Source: Butyricimonas paravirosa | Lineage (GTDB): Bacteria; Bacteroidota; Bacteroidia; Bacteroidales; Marinifilaceae | Assembly: GCF_032878955.1 (NCBI RefSeq) | Contig: NZ_CP043839.1 | Coordinates: forward strand, 4,030,001 to 4,094,000 | Direction of reading: 5' to 3' | DNA: 64,000 bases | Shown: piece after piece, positions 8,369 to 16,965 of the stretch | Layout: each line of letters starts with the position of its first letter | Numbering within the stretch: the stretch's first letter is position 1 | Notes under the pieces: generated by a model | The model's input: only the letters and a program-made list of their open reading frames with translations | The model's database searches: none | Told to the model about the DNA's origin: nothing | Program-made: the position numbers and the translations under genes

Positions 8369-9052
8369 TTAAAGTTCCACGCAATAGCCGTACCCGGAAC
8401 GATTTGCGATGTGTTTTCCCTGTTCGCCCAGTTTTTTTCTCAGTCGGGTGATGTGTACGTCGACGGTACGTTCAAGCACGTAGCTGTCGTCACTCCATAC
8501 TTTATTGAGTATGTCTTCGCGGGAGAATATTTTTCCGGGAGATTGTGCCAGCATGTTTAATATTTCAAATTCCTTTTTGGTAATCGGGATGAGCCGGTCG
8601 TGGATGGAGACACATTTTGTGCTTAAATCGATGTGCATCTCGCCTATATCGATCACCTGTTTTTTATTGGCAGCATTCAACGAACCTGCTCTTTTCAAGA
8701 CGGCTTTCACTCTTGCCGAAACTTCCTTAATCGAGAAAGGTTTGGATATATAATCGTCACCTCCGATATTGAAACCGGTGAGCATGTCATTTTCCGTGTC
8801 TTTGGCCGTCAGAAAGATGATCGGGGTCGAGTTGTGAAGATCTTTCCGAAGTTTCTCCGCCATCTTGAACCCTGACATTCCTCCCATCATCACGTCCAGC
8901 AGGATTAGATCATATTCCTCGGTCAGCATCTTTAGAGCCTCTTCTGCGGAGGGCGCGGTGTCGACTAGGTAACCTTCGCTCTCCAAGTTGAATTTTAAAA
9001 TTTCTCTCAGGTCCTCTTCATCGTCAACCACTAACATCCGTTGTTTATCCAT
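8369..9052 (-). CDS. phoB: PhoB-like response regulator, OmpR family
   Basis: A 227-aa two-component transcription factor. The receiver domain (about 4-118) has the acidic pair Asp10-Asp11, phosphoacceptor Asp53 (LILLDVMM) and the conserved Lys in SKPFS. The C-terminal winged helix (about 130-225) contains the recognition-helix region SYVLERTVDVHITRLRKKLG. It lies between phoU (11-base gap) and phoR. The predicted targets are the 11-bp-period repeats upstream of pstS and the porin. Confidence 0.92.
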   Translation of the reverse strand: MDKQRMLVVDDEEDLREILKFNLESEGYLVDTAPSAEEALKMLTEEYDLILLDVMMGGMSGFKMAEKLRKDLHNSTPIIFLTAKDTENDMLTGFNIGGDDYISKPFSIKEVSARVKAVLKRAGSLNAANKKQVIDIGEMHIDLSTKCVSIHDRLIPITKKEFEILNMLAQSPGKIFSREDILNKVWSDDSYVLERTVDVHITRLRKKLGEQGKHIANRSGYGYCVEL

Positions 9053-9063
9053 TGCTCTAAAAT

Positions 9064-9741
9064 TTAGTTGTTATGAATATGTTTTGCGTTCTTCCCTTCC
9101 ATCAAGTAAATGGCCGCTTCAGCAATGTTTGTGGCGTTGTCCCCGATTCGTTCAATGTTGTATGACATCCCACTAAGGGAAAGGGCATCCAGCATATCTT
9201 GATCTTTGATCGTTTTGCCGACAAAGTGAAGAGGTATCCCGTGAATGATTTCTTTGTGGTTGTTGTCCACGAGGTCATCCGTCCGGATAATCTCTTTTGC
9301 CAAATTCTCGTCTTCACACGTAAAGGCAAAGATAGCATTTTGTGTCATTTTTTTTACCGTTTCCAATTGTAATAAAATGGTTGGGTGGAAAGATGCGTAA
9401 AGGGAACCCTGTAATTCAACTTCCCGGAGGAAGTCGGCAATATTGAGCAACAGGTCACCGATGCGTTCCAGATAGGCTGTCATATCATGATAGGACATGA
9501 TCTTTCGGCAATCACTGGCTCTGGGGCAGTAAAGTACGATGGAGTTGATGACTTCATCCCTGATTTTTACTTCCAGACCGTCAATGATAACTTCATTATG
9601 TTCGATCTTCGTGTATAATTTACCGTCTTTGTTGTCGTGGGTTGCGGTGATAACGAGTTCCATCTGTTGTAGTACGATGGTGGATAAGACTTCAAAGTCT
9701 TCTTTAATCTTTTCCAGGTATTTTTCTCTTATGGTAGTCAT
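9064..9741 (-). CDS. phoU: Phosphate signalling protein PhoU
   Basis: A 225-aa cytoplasmic protein with the two three-helix PhoU repeats (about 10-110 and 115-215). Repeat motifs such as AYLERIGDLLLNIAD and NIERIGDNATNIAEA provide the metal-binding acidic residues. In other bacteria it couples the state of the Pst transporter to PhoR and damps the response when phosphate is plentiful. It sits between pstB and phoB, so transport and signalling genes are probably co-transcribed. Confidence 0.95.
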   Translation of the reverse strand: MTTIREKYLEKIKEDFEVLSTIVLQQMELVITATHDNKDGKLYTKIEHNEVIIDGLEVKIRDEVINSIVLYCPRASDCRKIMSYHDMTAYLERIGDLLLNIADFLREVELQGSLYASFHPTILLQLETVKKMTQNAIFAFTCEDENLAKEIIRTDDLVDNNHKEIIHGIPLHFVGKTIKDQDMLDALSLSGMSYNIERIGDNATNIAEAAIYLMEGKNAKHIHNN

Positions 9742-9747
9742 GTGGTG

Positions 9748-9775
9748 TAAGCTAAAAGTTATAAGCTAAAAGTTA
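9748..9775. repeat. Tandem 14-bp repeat (two heptad pairs) between pstB and phoU
   Basis: TAAGCTAAAAGTTA occurs twice head to tail at 9748-9761 and 9762-9775, six bases upstream of phoU. It belongs to the heptad-repeat spacer pattern seen at several other junctions in this window. Confidence 0.7.
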
Positions 9776-9831
9776 ATAAGGAATGTGTTTATAGAGAGAG
9801 TTCGATCTAAACTCATAAATCAAAAATTATT

Positions 9832-10599
9832 TTATCCGAATTGCCCCGTCAAGTACTCTTCCGTGCGTTTGTCACTTGGGTTTGTGAACATCTTCTGGGT
9901 TTCGTCGTATTCGATTAAATGACCGAGGTACATGAACATCGAGTAATCCGATATACGGGCAGCTTGTGACATATTATGTGTGACAATCAAGATTGTGAAT
10001 TCGTTTTTCAGATCCAGCAACAACTCTTCGATTCGATTGGTGGCAATCGGGTCCAAGGCTGAGGTCGGTTCATCCATTAGTAAAACCTTCGGTTTTAGTG
10101 AAAGAGCCCGGGCAATGCATAGCCGTTGCTGCTGACCACCGGAAAGGAAGGTCCCTTTCTTGAATAGGGAGTCTTTCACTTCGTCCCATAACCCCACGTT
10201 TTTAAGGCTTTCCTCTACTAACTGGTCTTTTTCCTGCTTGGGAAGAGAAATCCCGTTCAATTTATACCCGGCAATCACGTTGTCATAAATGCTCATCGTG
10301 GGGAACGGGTTCGGGCGTTGGAATACCATTCCCGCCATGCGTCGTACTTCCATGGGGTTTGTCTTTAATATATTTTTCCCGTTCAGGAGAATCTCTCCCG
10401 TGGTCTTGATGTCCGGGTACAATTCGTGCATCCGGTTGATCGCCCGTAACAAGGTACTCTTTCCACATCCGGAGGGGCCCATGATAGCCGTGATTTTCTT
10501 TTCTGCAATATCTGCGCTAACTTCTTCTACCGCGTTTTTTCCCGGGGTGTACGAAATGGAAACTTTTTTAAGTTGTAATATAGGATTTGTGATAACCAT
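9832..10599 (-). CDS. pstB: Phosphate ABC transporter ATP-binding protein PstB
   Basis: A 255-aa ATPase of the high-affinity phosphate importer. Walker A is GPSGCGKST (41-49). The Q-loop is VFQRPNPFP and the signature is LSGGQQQRL. Walker B is LLMDEPTSALDP and the switch histidine is in IVTHNM. The length and motifs are typical of PstB, which pairs with PstC and PstA in the inner membrane. Spacers containing heptad repeats separate it from pstA and phoU. Confidence 0.97.
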   Translation of the reverse strand: MVITNPILQLKKVSISYTPGKNAVEEVSADIAEKKITAIMGPSGCGKSTLLRAINRMHELYPDIKTTGEILLNGKNILKTNPMEVRRMAGMVFQRPNPFPTMSIYDNVIAGYKLNGISLPKQEKDQLVEESLKNVGLWDEVKDSLFKKGTFLSGGQQQRLCIARALSLKPKVLLMDEPTSALDPIATNRIEELLLDLKNEFTILIVTHNMSQAARISDYSMFMYLGHLIEYDETQKMFTNPSDKRTEEYLTGQFG

Positions 10600-10603
10600 G
10601 ATT

Positions 10604-10677
10604 AATTTTAGATTTTAGATTTTAAATTTTAGATTGAAAGTCTGTTTGTAATGCAATTTAAAATTTAAAATTTACAA
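10604..10677. repeat. Heptad-repeat spacer between pstA and pstB
   Basis: The + strand has several copies of ATTTTAG/ATTTTAA followed by copies of AATTTAA. The two halves are partly complementary, so the pstA-pstB mRNA could form an AT-rich hairpin here. Confidence 0.6.
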
Positions 10678-11541
10678 TTATTGAACTCTCCATTTTTTTG
10701 CAATTTGTTTTGCTATAATATTGAGGGTTAGAATTAACATTAACAGGAAGAGGGAGGAACTCCAGATCATGTCGATCAGGTTCGGGTCATTGTAAAACTC
10801 CCAGATCAACAAGGGAACCGCACTCGTGGGTTTCAACACGTCCCAGTTGATGGCGGTGCTACCCAAGGCTGTTAACATCAGGGGAGCGGTTTCTCCCATA
10901 ACCCGGGAAATAGCTAGCAAGATACCCGTGAACAATCCCCCGAAGGCTGCGGGTAACAATACTTTCAGAATGACACTGGTGTAGGAGGCTCCTAATGCAA
11001 GTCCGGCCTCTTTCAAACTTCCCGGGAGCATCTTTAACGTCTCTTCCGTGGAACGCACGATTAACGGGAGCATCATGATACTAAGGGCGACACTTCCCGC
11101 GAGGGCGGAATAACTACCTAGGGGTTTCACGACCCAGGCATAAGCGATAATGCCGATTACGATGGAAGGGCTACCTTGAATCAGATCTGTCAAGAAACGA
11201 GTGATGTTCGAAAATTTGGTCTTCGGGTGTTCCGAGAGGTGGATGCCGACCATGATTCCAATAGGGATAGCAATAATTGCGGCTAGGACAACCATGAGTA
11301 ATGTTCCGGTAATTCCGTTTGCAATTCCGCCCGGAATAATGTCTCCCGTACCTCTGGCCAGCATGGCGTCCAAAGTACTTGGAGCGCTCTCCGTGAAAAA
11401 GTTCCAATTAATCTGTTTGTAGCCTTTTTTGATCAATTCCCAGATGATGGCGAATAACGGGATTACCGTCAGAGAGGCCAGAAAACAGGTCGTGTAGAAA
11501 AAGACCTTGTTTTTTATCGTTCTATATCTTAAACTACTCAT
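10678..11541 (-). CDS. pstA: Phosphate ABC transporter permease PstA
   Basis: An inner-membrane permease with about six helices and the binding-protein-dependent transport fold. The EAA-like loop LKEAGLALGASYTSVILKVL contacts PstB, and GETAPLML follows. I chose the ATG at 11541 (MSSLRY), eight bases after the pstC stop. An in-frame TTG at 11553 would overlap that stop and is less likely. It forms the heterodimeric channel with PstC. Confidence 0.95.
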   Translation of the reverse strand: MSSLRYRTIKNKVFFYTTCFLASLTVIPLFAIIWELIKKGYKQINWNFFTESAPSTLDAMLARGTGDIIPGGIANGITGTLLMVVLAAIIAIPIGIMVGIHLSEHPKTKFSNITRFLTDLIQGSPSIVIGIIAYAWVVKPLGSYSALAGSVALSIMMLPLIVRSTEETLKMLPGSLKEAGLALGASYTSVILKVLLPAAFGGLFTGILLAISRVMGETAPLMLTALGSTAINWDVLKPTSAVPLLIWEFYNDPNLIDMIWSSSLFLLMLILTLNIIAKQIAKKWRVQ

Positions 11542-11549
11542 TGTTGCAA

Positions 11550-12401
11550 TCAATTAAGTTTCTTGATGATGAGTTTTGCTACTAGATTGATGATTGCCGT
11601 GATCAGGAATAATAGTAACCCGATGGCAATCAAGGAGCTTAATTTTAACCCGTCTGCCTCTCCGAACTGGTTCGCGATGATACTGGCCATCGTGTTACCC
11701 GTGTCTGCCAGTGAGGTGGGCAGGTTATTCGTGTTGCCGATAAGCATGGTTACTGCCATGGTTTCTCCAAGAGCCCGTCCCAGGGCTAGGATATAGCTGG
11801 CAAATACTCCGGAACCGGCAGAGGGAAAAGTGACTGTTCTGATCACCTCGTAGCGGGTGGCTCCCAAACTATATGCAGCCTCTTTCAGTTCGTTGGGAAC
11901 CATGGATATGAACTCGCCACTGAGGGAGGATGCATAGGGGATGATCATGATTGCCAGAATAATGGATGAGGTCAATACTCCGAATCCTTGTGAATTGACA
12001 CCCATCTCGATGATGATCGGGCGGAAGGTATAAAATCCCCATAATCCGTACACGATCGAGGGAATTCCCGCGAGTAAATCTATAATGGAACTGATGAACG
12101 TGGCAATTTTTTTACCTCGAAAGAATTCACCCGTGAAAAGTGCCACGGGCAGAGAAAATGGGATACAGAATATAAGTGCCAGAAAAGAGGTTAGGAGGGT
12201 TCCCACGATAAAGGAAAGGGCTCCATAAGTTTCTCTGTCCGGATGGGGATCCCATTCTGTTGATCCGATAAACTGGAAGAATCCGTAATGGCTGAGAGCC
12301 GGGATCGAGCCGCTGACCAGTGAATAGATCATGCCGGCACTAATCAGTAGAATCAGGATACAACAAATAGAGAGTAGCCGTTTAAAAATAAGATCACGCA
12401 T
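11550..12401 (-). CDS. pstC: Phosphate ABC transporter permease PstC
   Basis: A 283-aa inner-membrane permease with an N-terminal helix (about 8-30), a periplasmic loop and five further helices. The cytoplasmic loop PNELKEAAYSLGATRYEVIR is the PstB-coupling motif, followed by GRALGETMAV. The family and gene order pstS-pstC-pstA-pstB are the classic arrangement. The gene is separated from pstS by a long hairpin that may allow more PstS than permease to be made. Confidence 0.96.
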   Translation of the reverse strand: MRDLIFKRLLSICCILILLISAGMIYSLVSGSIPALSHYGFFQFIGSTEWDPHPDRETYGALSFIVGTLLTSFLALIFCIPFSLPVALFTGEFFRGKKIATFISSIIDLLAGIPSIVYGLWGFYTFRPIIIEMGVNSQGFGVLTSSIILAIMIIPYASSLSGEFISMVPNELKEAAYSLGATRYEVIRTVTFPSAGSGVFASYILALGRALGETMAVTMLIGNTNNLPTSLADTGNTMASIIANQFGEADGLKLSSLIAIGLLLFLITAIINLVAKLIIKKLN

Positions 12402-12406
12402 AGTTA

Positions 12407-12472
12407 GTTACAAGTTACAGGTTACAAGTTACAGGTTGGCAAGATTCAACTTGCAACCTGTAAACTTGTAAC
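12407..12472 (-). repeat. Heptad repeats and long hairpin between pstS and pstC
   Basis: Four heptads GTTACAA/GTTACAG run from 12407 to 12434. An imperfect 23-bp inverted repeat (12421-12443 with 12450-12472, 6-base loop) begins five bases after the pstS stop codon. There is no T-run, so it is more likely an mRNA-stabilising or processing hairpin than a terminator. Confidence 0.75.
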
Positions 12473-12476
12473 TTTA

Positions 12477-13535
12477 TTAATTCAGGACTTTTTTGCCCTC
12501 GAAACTTATAGAGTTTAATAGTGTTTTGGCGTTAGCCACGGCTGATTGAGGAAGGGGTGAGTAATGAACTTTTGTAGTCAATGCTTGTGCTTCCGGGCTT
12601 AACATCCAATCGAGTAATTTCACGGTTGCTTGTGCTTGTGCTAGGGTTCTGTTTGCATAAGCTTGTTCCTTGTAAAGGATAATCCAGGTGAAACAACTGA
12701 TGGGGTAAGCGTCCGGTGCGGAAGAGTTCGTGATCATGGTACGAGTATCTGCCGGCATTTCACCTTTTGCTGCCGCGGAAATACTTTCCGTGTTCGGTGT
12801 GATGAAATTACCGGAAGAGTTCTTCATCTGGGCCATCGGGATGTTCAGAGAAAATGCGTACTCTGATCCTACGTATCCGATCGCTCCGGGGGTTTGGCTG
12901 ATTGTTCCGGCTACACCGGGATTACCTTTAGCTGCCAAGCCTGCCGGCCATTTCAATGATTTACCTGTACCCACGTTTTCTTTCCAATCATTGCTTACTT
13001 TCGTCAAGTAATCACTGAAAACGAAGGTGGTTCCGCTACCGTCTGAACGGTATACCGGGGTTAATTCTTTGTCCGGAAGAGTTACTCCGGGATTTAATTC
13101 CTGAATTTTAGCATCATTCCATTTGGTGATTTTGCCCAGATAGATGTCGGCAACAACTTCTCCGGAAAGTTTTAATTCTTTCACTTCCGGTAAATTGTAA
13201 GCCATAACCACGGCTCCCATACAAGTCGGGATGTGTACCGTTGCGTAGGGCATCTCTTGCATCTCAGCATCAGACAGGTAGGCATCCGATCCCCCGAAAT
13301 CAACAATCTTGTCTTTCAGGCTTCTGATACCACCACCACTACCAATACCCCCGTAAGTCACGGCGTTACCCGTTTTCTCTTGGTAGGTCTTGAATGCTAG
13401 GTTGTAGAATGGTAAGGGGAAAGTAGCCCCGGCTGCAGCGATGTTCATTTTTTTGCTTTCGGACTCTTTGTTCTTCTTCGAGTTCCCGCAAGATGCAATA
13501 GCGATAGCTAAAATAAGGATCAATAAATTTTTCAT
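12477..13535 (-). CDS. pstS: Periplasmic phosphate-binding lipoprotein PstS
   Basis: This is the substrate-binding protein of the Pst importer. The chosen start (MKNLLILIL) gives a signal peptide with lipobox AIASC and a 352-aa product. An upstream in-frame ATG at 13571 would lie within a few bases of the predicted transcript start and spoils the signal peptide. Phosphate-binding motifs are visible: AAGATFP, GGIGSGGGIRSL, FGGSDAYL and YRSDGSGTTFVF. It is expected to be anchored in the periplasm facing PstCA. A four-copy Pho-box-like array precedes it. Confidence 0.95.
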   Translation of the reverse strand: MKNLLILILAIAIASCGNSKKNKESESKKMNIAAAGATFPLPFYNLAFKTYQEKTGNAVTYGGIGSGGGIRSLKDKIVDFGGSDAYLSDAEMQEMPYATVHIPTCMGAVVMAYNLPEVKELKLSGEVVADIYLGKITKWNDAKIQELNPGVTLPDKELTPVYRSDGSGTTFVFSDYLTKVSNDWKENVGTGKSLKWPAGLAAKGNPGVAGTISQTPGAIGYVGSEYAFSLNIPMAQMKNSSGNFITPNTESISAAAKGEMPADTRTMITNSSAPDAYPISCFTWIILYKEQAYANRTLAQAQATVKLLDWMLSPEAQALTTKVHYSPLPQSAVANAKTLLNSISFEGKKVLN

Positions 13536-13582
13536 TTCTGATAGTATTAATTTCAACGTCTTCTGATTCATTTATTACACTG

Positions 13583-13639
13583 CAAGTTTAGATGAATCTT
13601 GTTACACGAATGTTGCGCATTTGTTACATTAATGTTACA
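13583..13639 (-). promoter_or_regulatory. Pho-box array and promoter of pstS
   Basis: Four copies of TGTAACA (one degenerate, CGCAACA) lie on the minus strand at 13633-13639, 13622-13628, 13611-13617 and 13600-13606, at an exact 11-bp period. TAAACTTG at 13583-13590, nine bases further on, resembles a -7 box. Seven-bp repeats with 4-bp spacers placed about ten bases before the promoter core are the known architecture of E. coli Pho boxes. The first copy overlaps the porin stop codon. Confidence 0.75.
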
Positions 13640-14621
13640 ACTTGAATTCGATGTTTAGATAGACGAAAGAGCTTGATTTACCGTCTCTTGGGTTCCAAGT
13701 GGAAAAATTCGGGGCGATTTTTAGTTGTTTGATCGGGGCATATTGAACACCTACTAAGATTCGTTGTCCGTCAGCACTGCTCCAATCATCTTTGGAACCT
13801 AGGTTATCATATCTTCCGAAGAGGTTGAATTGATCTTCCAGCTTGATAGTAGAATAAACGGAGAATCCGGATTGGTCGTTGTCTTCCTTGAACTTGGTGT
13901 TATACATTTGGTTGTATTCAGCTCCGATGGAGAATAACTCGTGTTTGTAACCGGCGAAGAAGGCTAAATTCTGTTGATCTTTCGTCTCGTCTCCTTCAAT
14001 GTTCTTACTGGCAAGATCGTAATAAGCGCGAAGAGTCAAATTTTTAACGGGAAGAATTGTTGCTCCCACGGCATACCTGTATTTGTTGTCACCGTTCAAT
14101 TTTTTGTAACCTTCCCCGTTGCTGATCGTGATGTCGGCAGAGAGCCATTTTGTAAATTTGTATTTACCCAAGATACCCATATCTGCGCTGGAACCGAATT
14201 TATACTCGTCTTGGAAGGATTTCATGATATAACGGTATCCCCAGAATTTTTCCTGTACGTTGAATTGCTCCAAACCGATCAAACCGAAATCCAGCGTGAA
14301 ATTACCCGTCTTCCAGCTTAACATGGCATTCTTGATATACGCCACTCTTTCGAGGTCGGAACCTGAAACTTTGGTGGAACCCATGTCAAAAACAACTTTT
14401 CCGCTTAATTTTTCTGTCAAGGAGAATTGGTACCCAAGATAAGCACGATCAAGAGCGAATCCGGATTCTTTATTTGCATTTCCAATTCCGGCATGATAGT
14501 TCGCGAAAACGGTAACAATCGGTTGTCCCTTGATTTGGAATTTCTTCTTTTCTTCTTGTTTCTGCCCGAAACTACTTAAACAAATAGCAGCTAAAACCAC
14601 ACTAATTAAAATCCTTTTCAT
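13635..14621 (-). CDS. Outer-membrane porin, phosphate-selective OprO/OprP-like
   Basis: A 328-aa outer-membrane beta-barrel protein with a signal peptide ending near residue 19 (LSSFGQ). The rest shows alternating strands and turns typical of a porin, ending in aromatic/hydrophobic strands. It is first in the Pho cluster and has its own Pho-box-like repeats. This context supports uptake of phosphate or polyphosphate across the outer membrane. Substrate selectivity cannot be read from the sequence. Confidence 0.82.
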   Translation of the reverse strand: MKRILISVVLAAICLSSFGQKQEEKKKFQIKGQPIVTVFANYHAGIGNANKESGFALDRAYLGYQFSLTEKLSGKVVFDMGSTKVSGSDLERVAYIKNAMLSWKTGNFTLDFGLIGLEQFNVQEKFWGYRYIMKSFQDEYKFGSSADMGILGKYKFTKWLSADITISNGEGYKKLNGDNKYRYAVGATILPVKNLTLRAYYDLASKNIEGDETKDQQNLAFFAGYKHELFSIGAEYNQMYNTKFKEDNDQSGFSVYSTIKLEDQFNLFGRYDNLGSKDDWSSADGQRILVGVQYAPIKQLKIAPNFSTWNPRDGKSSSFVYLNIEFKL

Positions 14622-14710
14622 TTGTCAAACTTTTAGTTAATATTAAAATAAATACCTCTTGTTTTCGGCAGCTAAAGTAGACTGAAAAGGTTTCCTAAAT
14701 AATACGATTC

Positions 14711-14728
14711 CGTTACATCAATGTTACA
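14711..14728 (-). promoter_or_regulatory. Pho-box-like repeat upstream of the porin
   Basis: TGTAACA (14722-14728) and TGTAACG (14711-14717) lie 11 bp apart on the minus strand. A weaker third unit may lie at 14700-14706. It sits just after the rsmD stop codon, about 90 bases before the porin start, and matches the array in front of pstS. Confidence 0.65.
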
Positions 14729-14742
14729 TTTATTAGGTTTGT

Positions 14743-15282
14743 TTATTGTCTTTTGAAGATCGAGAAATTAACACTACCGTACCGGCGGTGTTCGAAAAAG
14801 TTGGGTTCCGAGGAGAAGTCCACGGTGCTGGGGTGTTCGATAATGGCGATTCCGTCCGGGGCCAGTAGATCGTTATTGAAAATGGCAGCCGGAATCTCGT
14901 TGATTTTTTCCAGGTTGTAAGGAGGGTCCGCGAAAATGATGTCAAAGGTCGTTCCGTTCAGTTTTTTACAAGCGATAAACACGTCTGTTTTGAAAATGGT
15001 CATATTCTTGAATCCCAATTGGACGGCCGTCTTTTTTATAAAGGCGTAATGGTTATAGTTCAGTTCGATAGAAACTATTTTTCCTGCACCCCGGGATGCG
15101 AATTCGTAACTGATACTTCCCGTTCCTGCAAAAAGATCCAGTACGGAGGCATCCTCAATATCTATATAATTGTTGAGGACATTAAATAAATTCTCTTTGG
15201 CAAAATCCGTTGTCGGACGGGCTTTGAAATTTTTGTCGGGTGTGATGATTTTACCTTTGTGTGTACCGCTTATAATCCGCAT
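14743..15282 (-). CDS. rsmD: 16S rRNA (guanine-N2)-methyltransferase RsmD
   Basis: A 179-aa Rossmann-fold methyltransferase that modifies G966 (E. coli numbering) of 16S rRNA using S-adenosylmethionine. The N-terminal motif MRIISGTHKGK, the SAM-binding VLDLFAGTGSISYEFASRGA and the catalytic FADPPYNLE are present. The length is normal. The start overlaps the end of the DUF3822 gene by 13 bases, so the two are translationally linked. Confidence 0.95.
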   Translation of the reverse strand: MRIISGTHKGKIITPDKNFKARPTTDFAKENLFNVLNNYIDIEDASVLDLFAGTGSISYEFASRGAGKIVSIELNYNHYAFIKKTAVQLGFKNMTIFKTDVFIACKKLNGTTFDIIFADPPYNLEKINEIPAAIFNNDLLAPDGIAIIEHPSTVDFSSEPNFFEHRRYGSVNFSIFKRQ

Positions 15283-16112
15283 CGATGAAGATTTAACAAG
15301 TGAGTAAAATGAGAACTGTTGAATTCTTTATCGTGAAGAATGCCGTTTAACAGGGGTTCTTTAGCAAAATAGGGATTCGGGAGATAGAGCGAAAGTAGCT
15401 CTTTCAGTTTATTATCTTTGAGCGCCGGGCCGCATATCGAAAGATGTGCTTTCTCCTGGTTGATTCCGCACTCTTTGATACAATTTAATAAAAAGTACAC
15501 GATGTCAGTCATCGCTTTGTAACTAAACGTGTTAAATAGCTGAATGCCGGAGTCCCGGATAAATAACAGATCAAAATAATTGTCCTGAATGTCTAGGAAG
15601 ATTTGCTCCGTGTCTCGTAGTGCTTTGGCCATGGCACCTAGTATAAAAGGGTATGCCCCGTTCACGATTTGAACCACGGAAAAATGTTCCCGTACAAAAT
15701 CATGAAACGATGAAATAACCGTCTCCACGAGATAGGCTTCTATCCCCTCTATGTGGTGGTAGAGGATCGTGTCATCCGGTGCTACTTCTTGGTTGACCGT
15801 GTAAAGGGTGGCAATATTGGCCTTGTCGAAAAAGGCTCCCGGAACCAGTAGTTTTTCCTTGAAACACGGCATGATATATACTTTCTTGAAACGAAGGTTC
15901 AAGATCGCATCATTCACCACGTAATTTTTTAACCTGTCCACGGCGGCCTCTCTGGAATCCGCTGCATAGGGTTCGTGTACAAACACGACTAGCTTTTCCG
16001 TTTCATCATGCACGCAAAATGAAAATCCATCCGTTGCATAACGGATGGATAATATCGATTTCTTAGATGATTCGTAAGTAAAATTGGAGTCAACAAAATA
16101 AATGCTCTGCAT
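15270..16112 (-). CDS. DUF3822 family protein
   Basis: A 280-aa cytoplasmic protein matching the Bacteroidetes family DUF3822, thought to have an actin-like/sugar-kinase fold. It has no signal peptide. Its constant position beside rsmD in Bacteroidales suggests a conserved but unknown role. No catalytic residues can be assigned with confidence. Confidence 0.8.
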   Translation of the reverse strand: MQSIYFVDSNFTYESSKKSILSIRYATDGFSFCVHDETEKLVVFVHEPYAADSREAAVDRLKNYVVNDAILNLRFKKVYIMPCFKEKLLVPGAFFDKANIATLYTVNQEVAPDDTILYHHIEGIEAYLVETVISSFHDFVREHFSVVQIVNGAYPFILGAMAKALRDTEQIFLDIQDNYFDLLFIRDSGIQLFNTFSYKAMTDIVYFLLNCIKECGINQEKAHLSICGPALKDNKLKELLSLYLPNPYFAKEPLLNGILHDKEFNSSHFTHLLNLHRCGL

Positions 16113-16138
16113 GTATTTATTCGTTTACGAACCGGAAA

Positions 16139-16783
16139 TTACTCCCAGTTACCCACGTTATTGTTTGCCTCTTGTACGCTACCCACTTTTAATCCCGGGT
16201 ATTTGTTTAATCTTATTCTTTCACCGTTTTCCTCCAAAATGGCATCTTCGTATTCATCAAACAAGTCTTCAAAAATGACCATGTTTGAAATACGAGCCTC
16301 GAAAACAGGTACTTCAATACCGGAATCCGTCCAGATCATGTTAGTCCCCATCAAGAATTCATGTTTCTTTTTAGTAAAAGGAACATACCGAAGATCATCA
16401 ATCGGATAGTTCTCCCCGAATAATTGTCCCAATGCGGCAACTCTGATCGTGTCACGGATAATCAACCCTTTTTTCAGAGCCTCTTGTTCCGTCATACCTT
16501 CTTCAAGTTGATCATCAGTAAGTTCTCCGATAGAACGTACGGTTTTCAATGAATCGTATTTCACGAAATTGATTAATGAATCGAAACTACTGGTGTATGT
16601 TCCATGAATACTCTTGAAAGCATCTTGAGCTGTTCTGATATCTTTCAGTTTTTGGATAACCCTATCATATCTCTGTTTTTTCAACTTCTGAAATTGAATA
16701 GGATTCTGCACGCTTTGGTAGCACATATATCCCAGATAGAGAGCGGCAGCTGCTAAAAGAATTTGAATAATAATTTTTTTCAT
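16139..16783 (-). CDS. Conserved Bacteroidales membrane-anchored protein, function unknown
   Basis: A 214-aa protein with one N-terminal membrane helix (about 4-22) and a short coiled region (FQKLKKQRYDRVIQKLKDI). The rest is an extracytoplasmic domain with no recognised motif. The segment RTAQDAFKSIHGTYTSSFDSL resembles regions seen after the helix in pseudopilin-like proteins, but this is only a resemblance. It lies 26 bases before the DUF3822 gene and is probably the first gene of that operon. Confidence 0.7.
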   Translation of the reverse strand: MKKIIIQILLAAAALYLGYMCYQSVQNPIQFQKLKKQRYDRVIQKLKDIRTAQDAFKSIHGTYTSSFDSLINFVKYDSLKTVRSIGELTDDQLEEGMTEQEALKKGLIIRDTIRVAALGQLFGENYPIDDLRYVPFTKKKHEFLMGTNMIWTDSGIEVPVFEARISNMVIFEDLFDEYEDAILEENGERIRLNKYPGLKVGSVQEANNNVGNWE

Positions 16784-16914
16784 CTTTTTCGTCAGTATAT
16801 TTATTATGTATTAAACAAGTTAGTTCTCGTTATTATTTAAGCTGTTTTTTCCTATCTTTACACGGTATTTTTTGACGATACCGTGAACAAATCCTTAATG
16901 GATTGTCGTGTCGG

Positions 16915-16922
16915 CAAATATA
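16915..16922 (-). promoter_or_regulatory. Candidate -7 box for the 214-aa gene operon
   Basis: TATATTTG on the minus strand is a perfect TAnnTTTG match. It would give a leader of about 125 bases containing the inverted repeat 16861-16868/16878-16885. No clear TTG is found at the expected distance. TATCTTTA at about 16853-16860 on the + strand could serve the helicase gene. Confidence 0.35.
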
Positions 16923-16965
16923 AAAAAAAAAAAAGATCACAGCACACTTTTGTCTATTAAATTTA

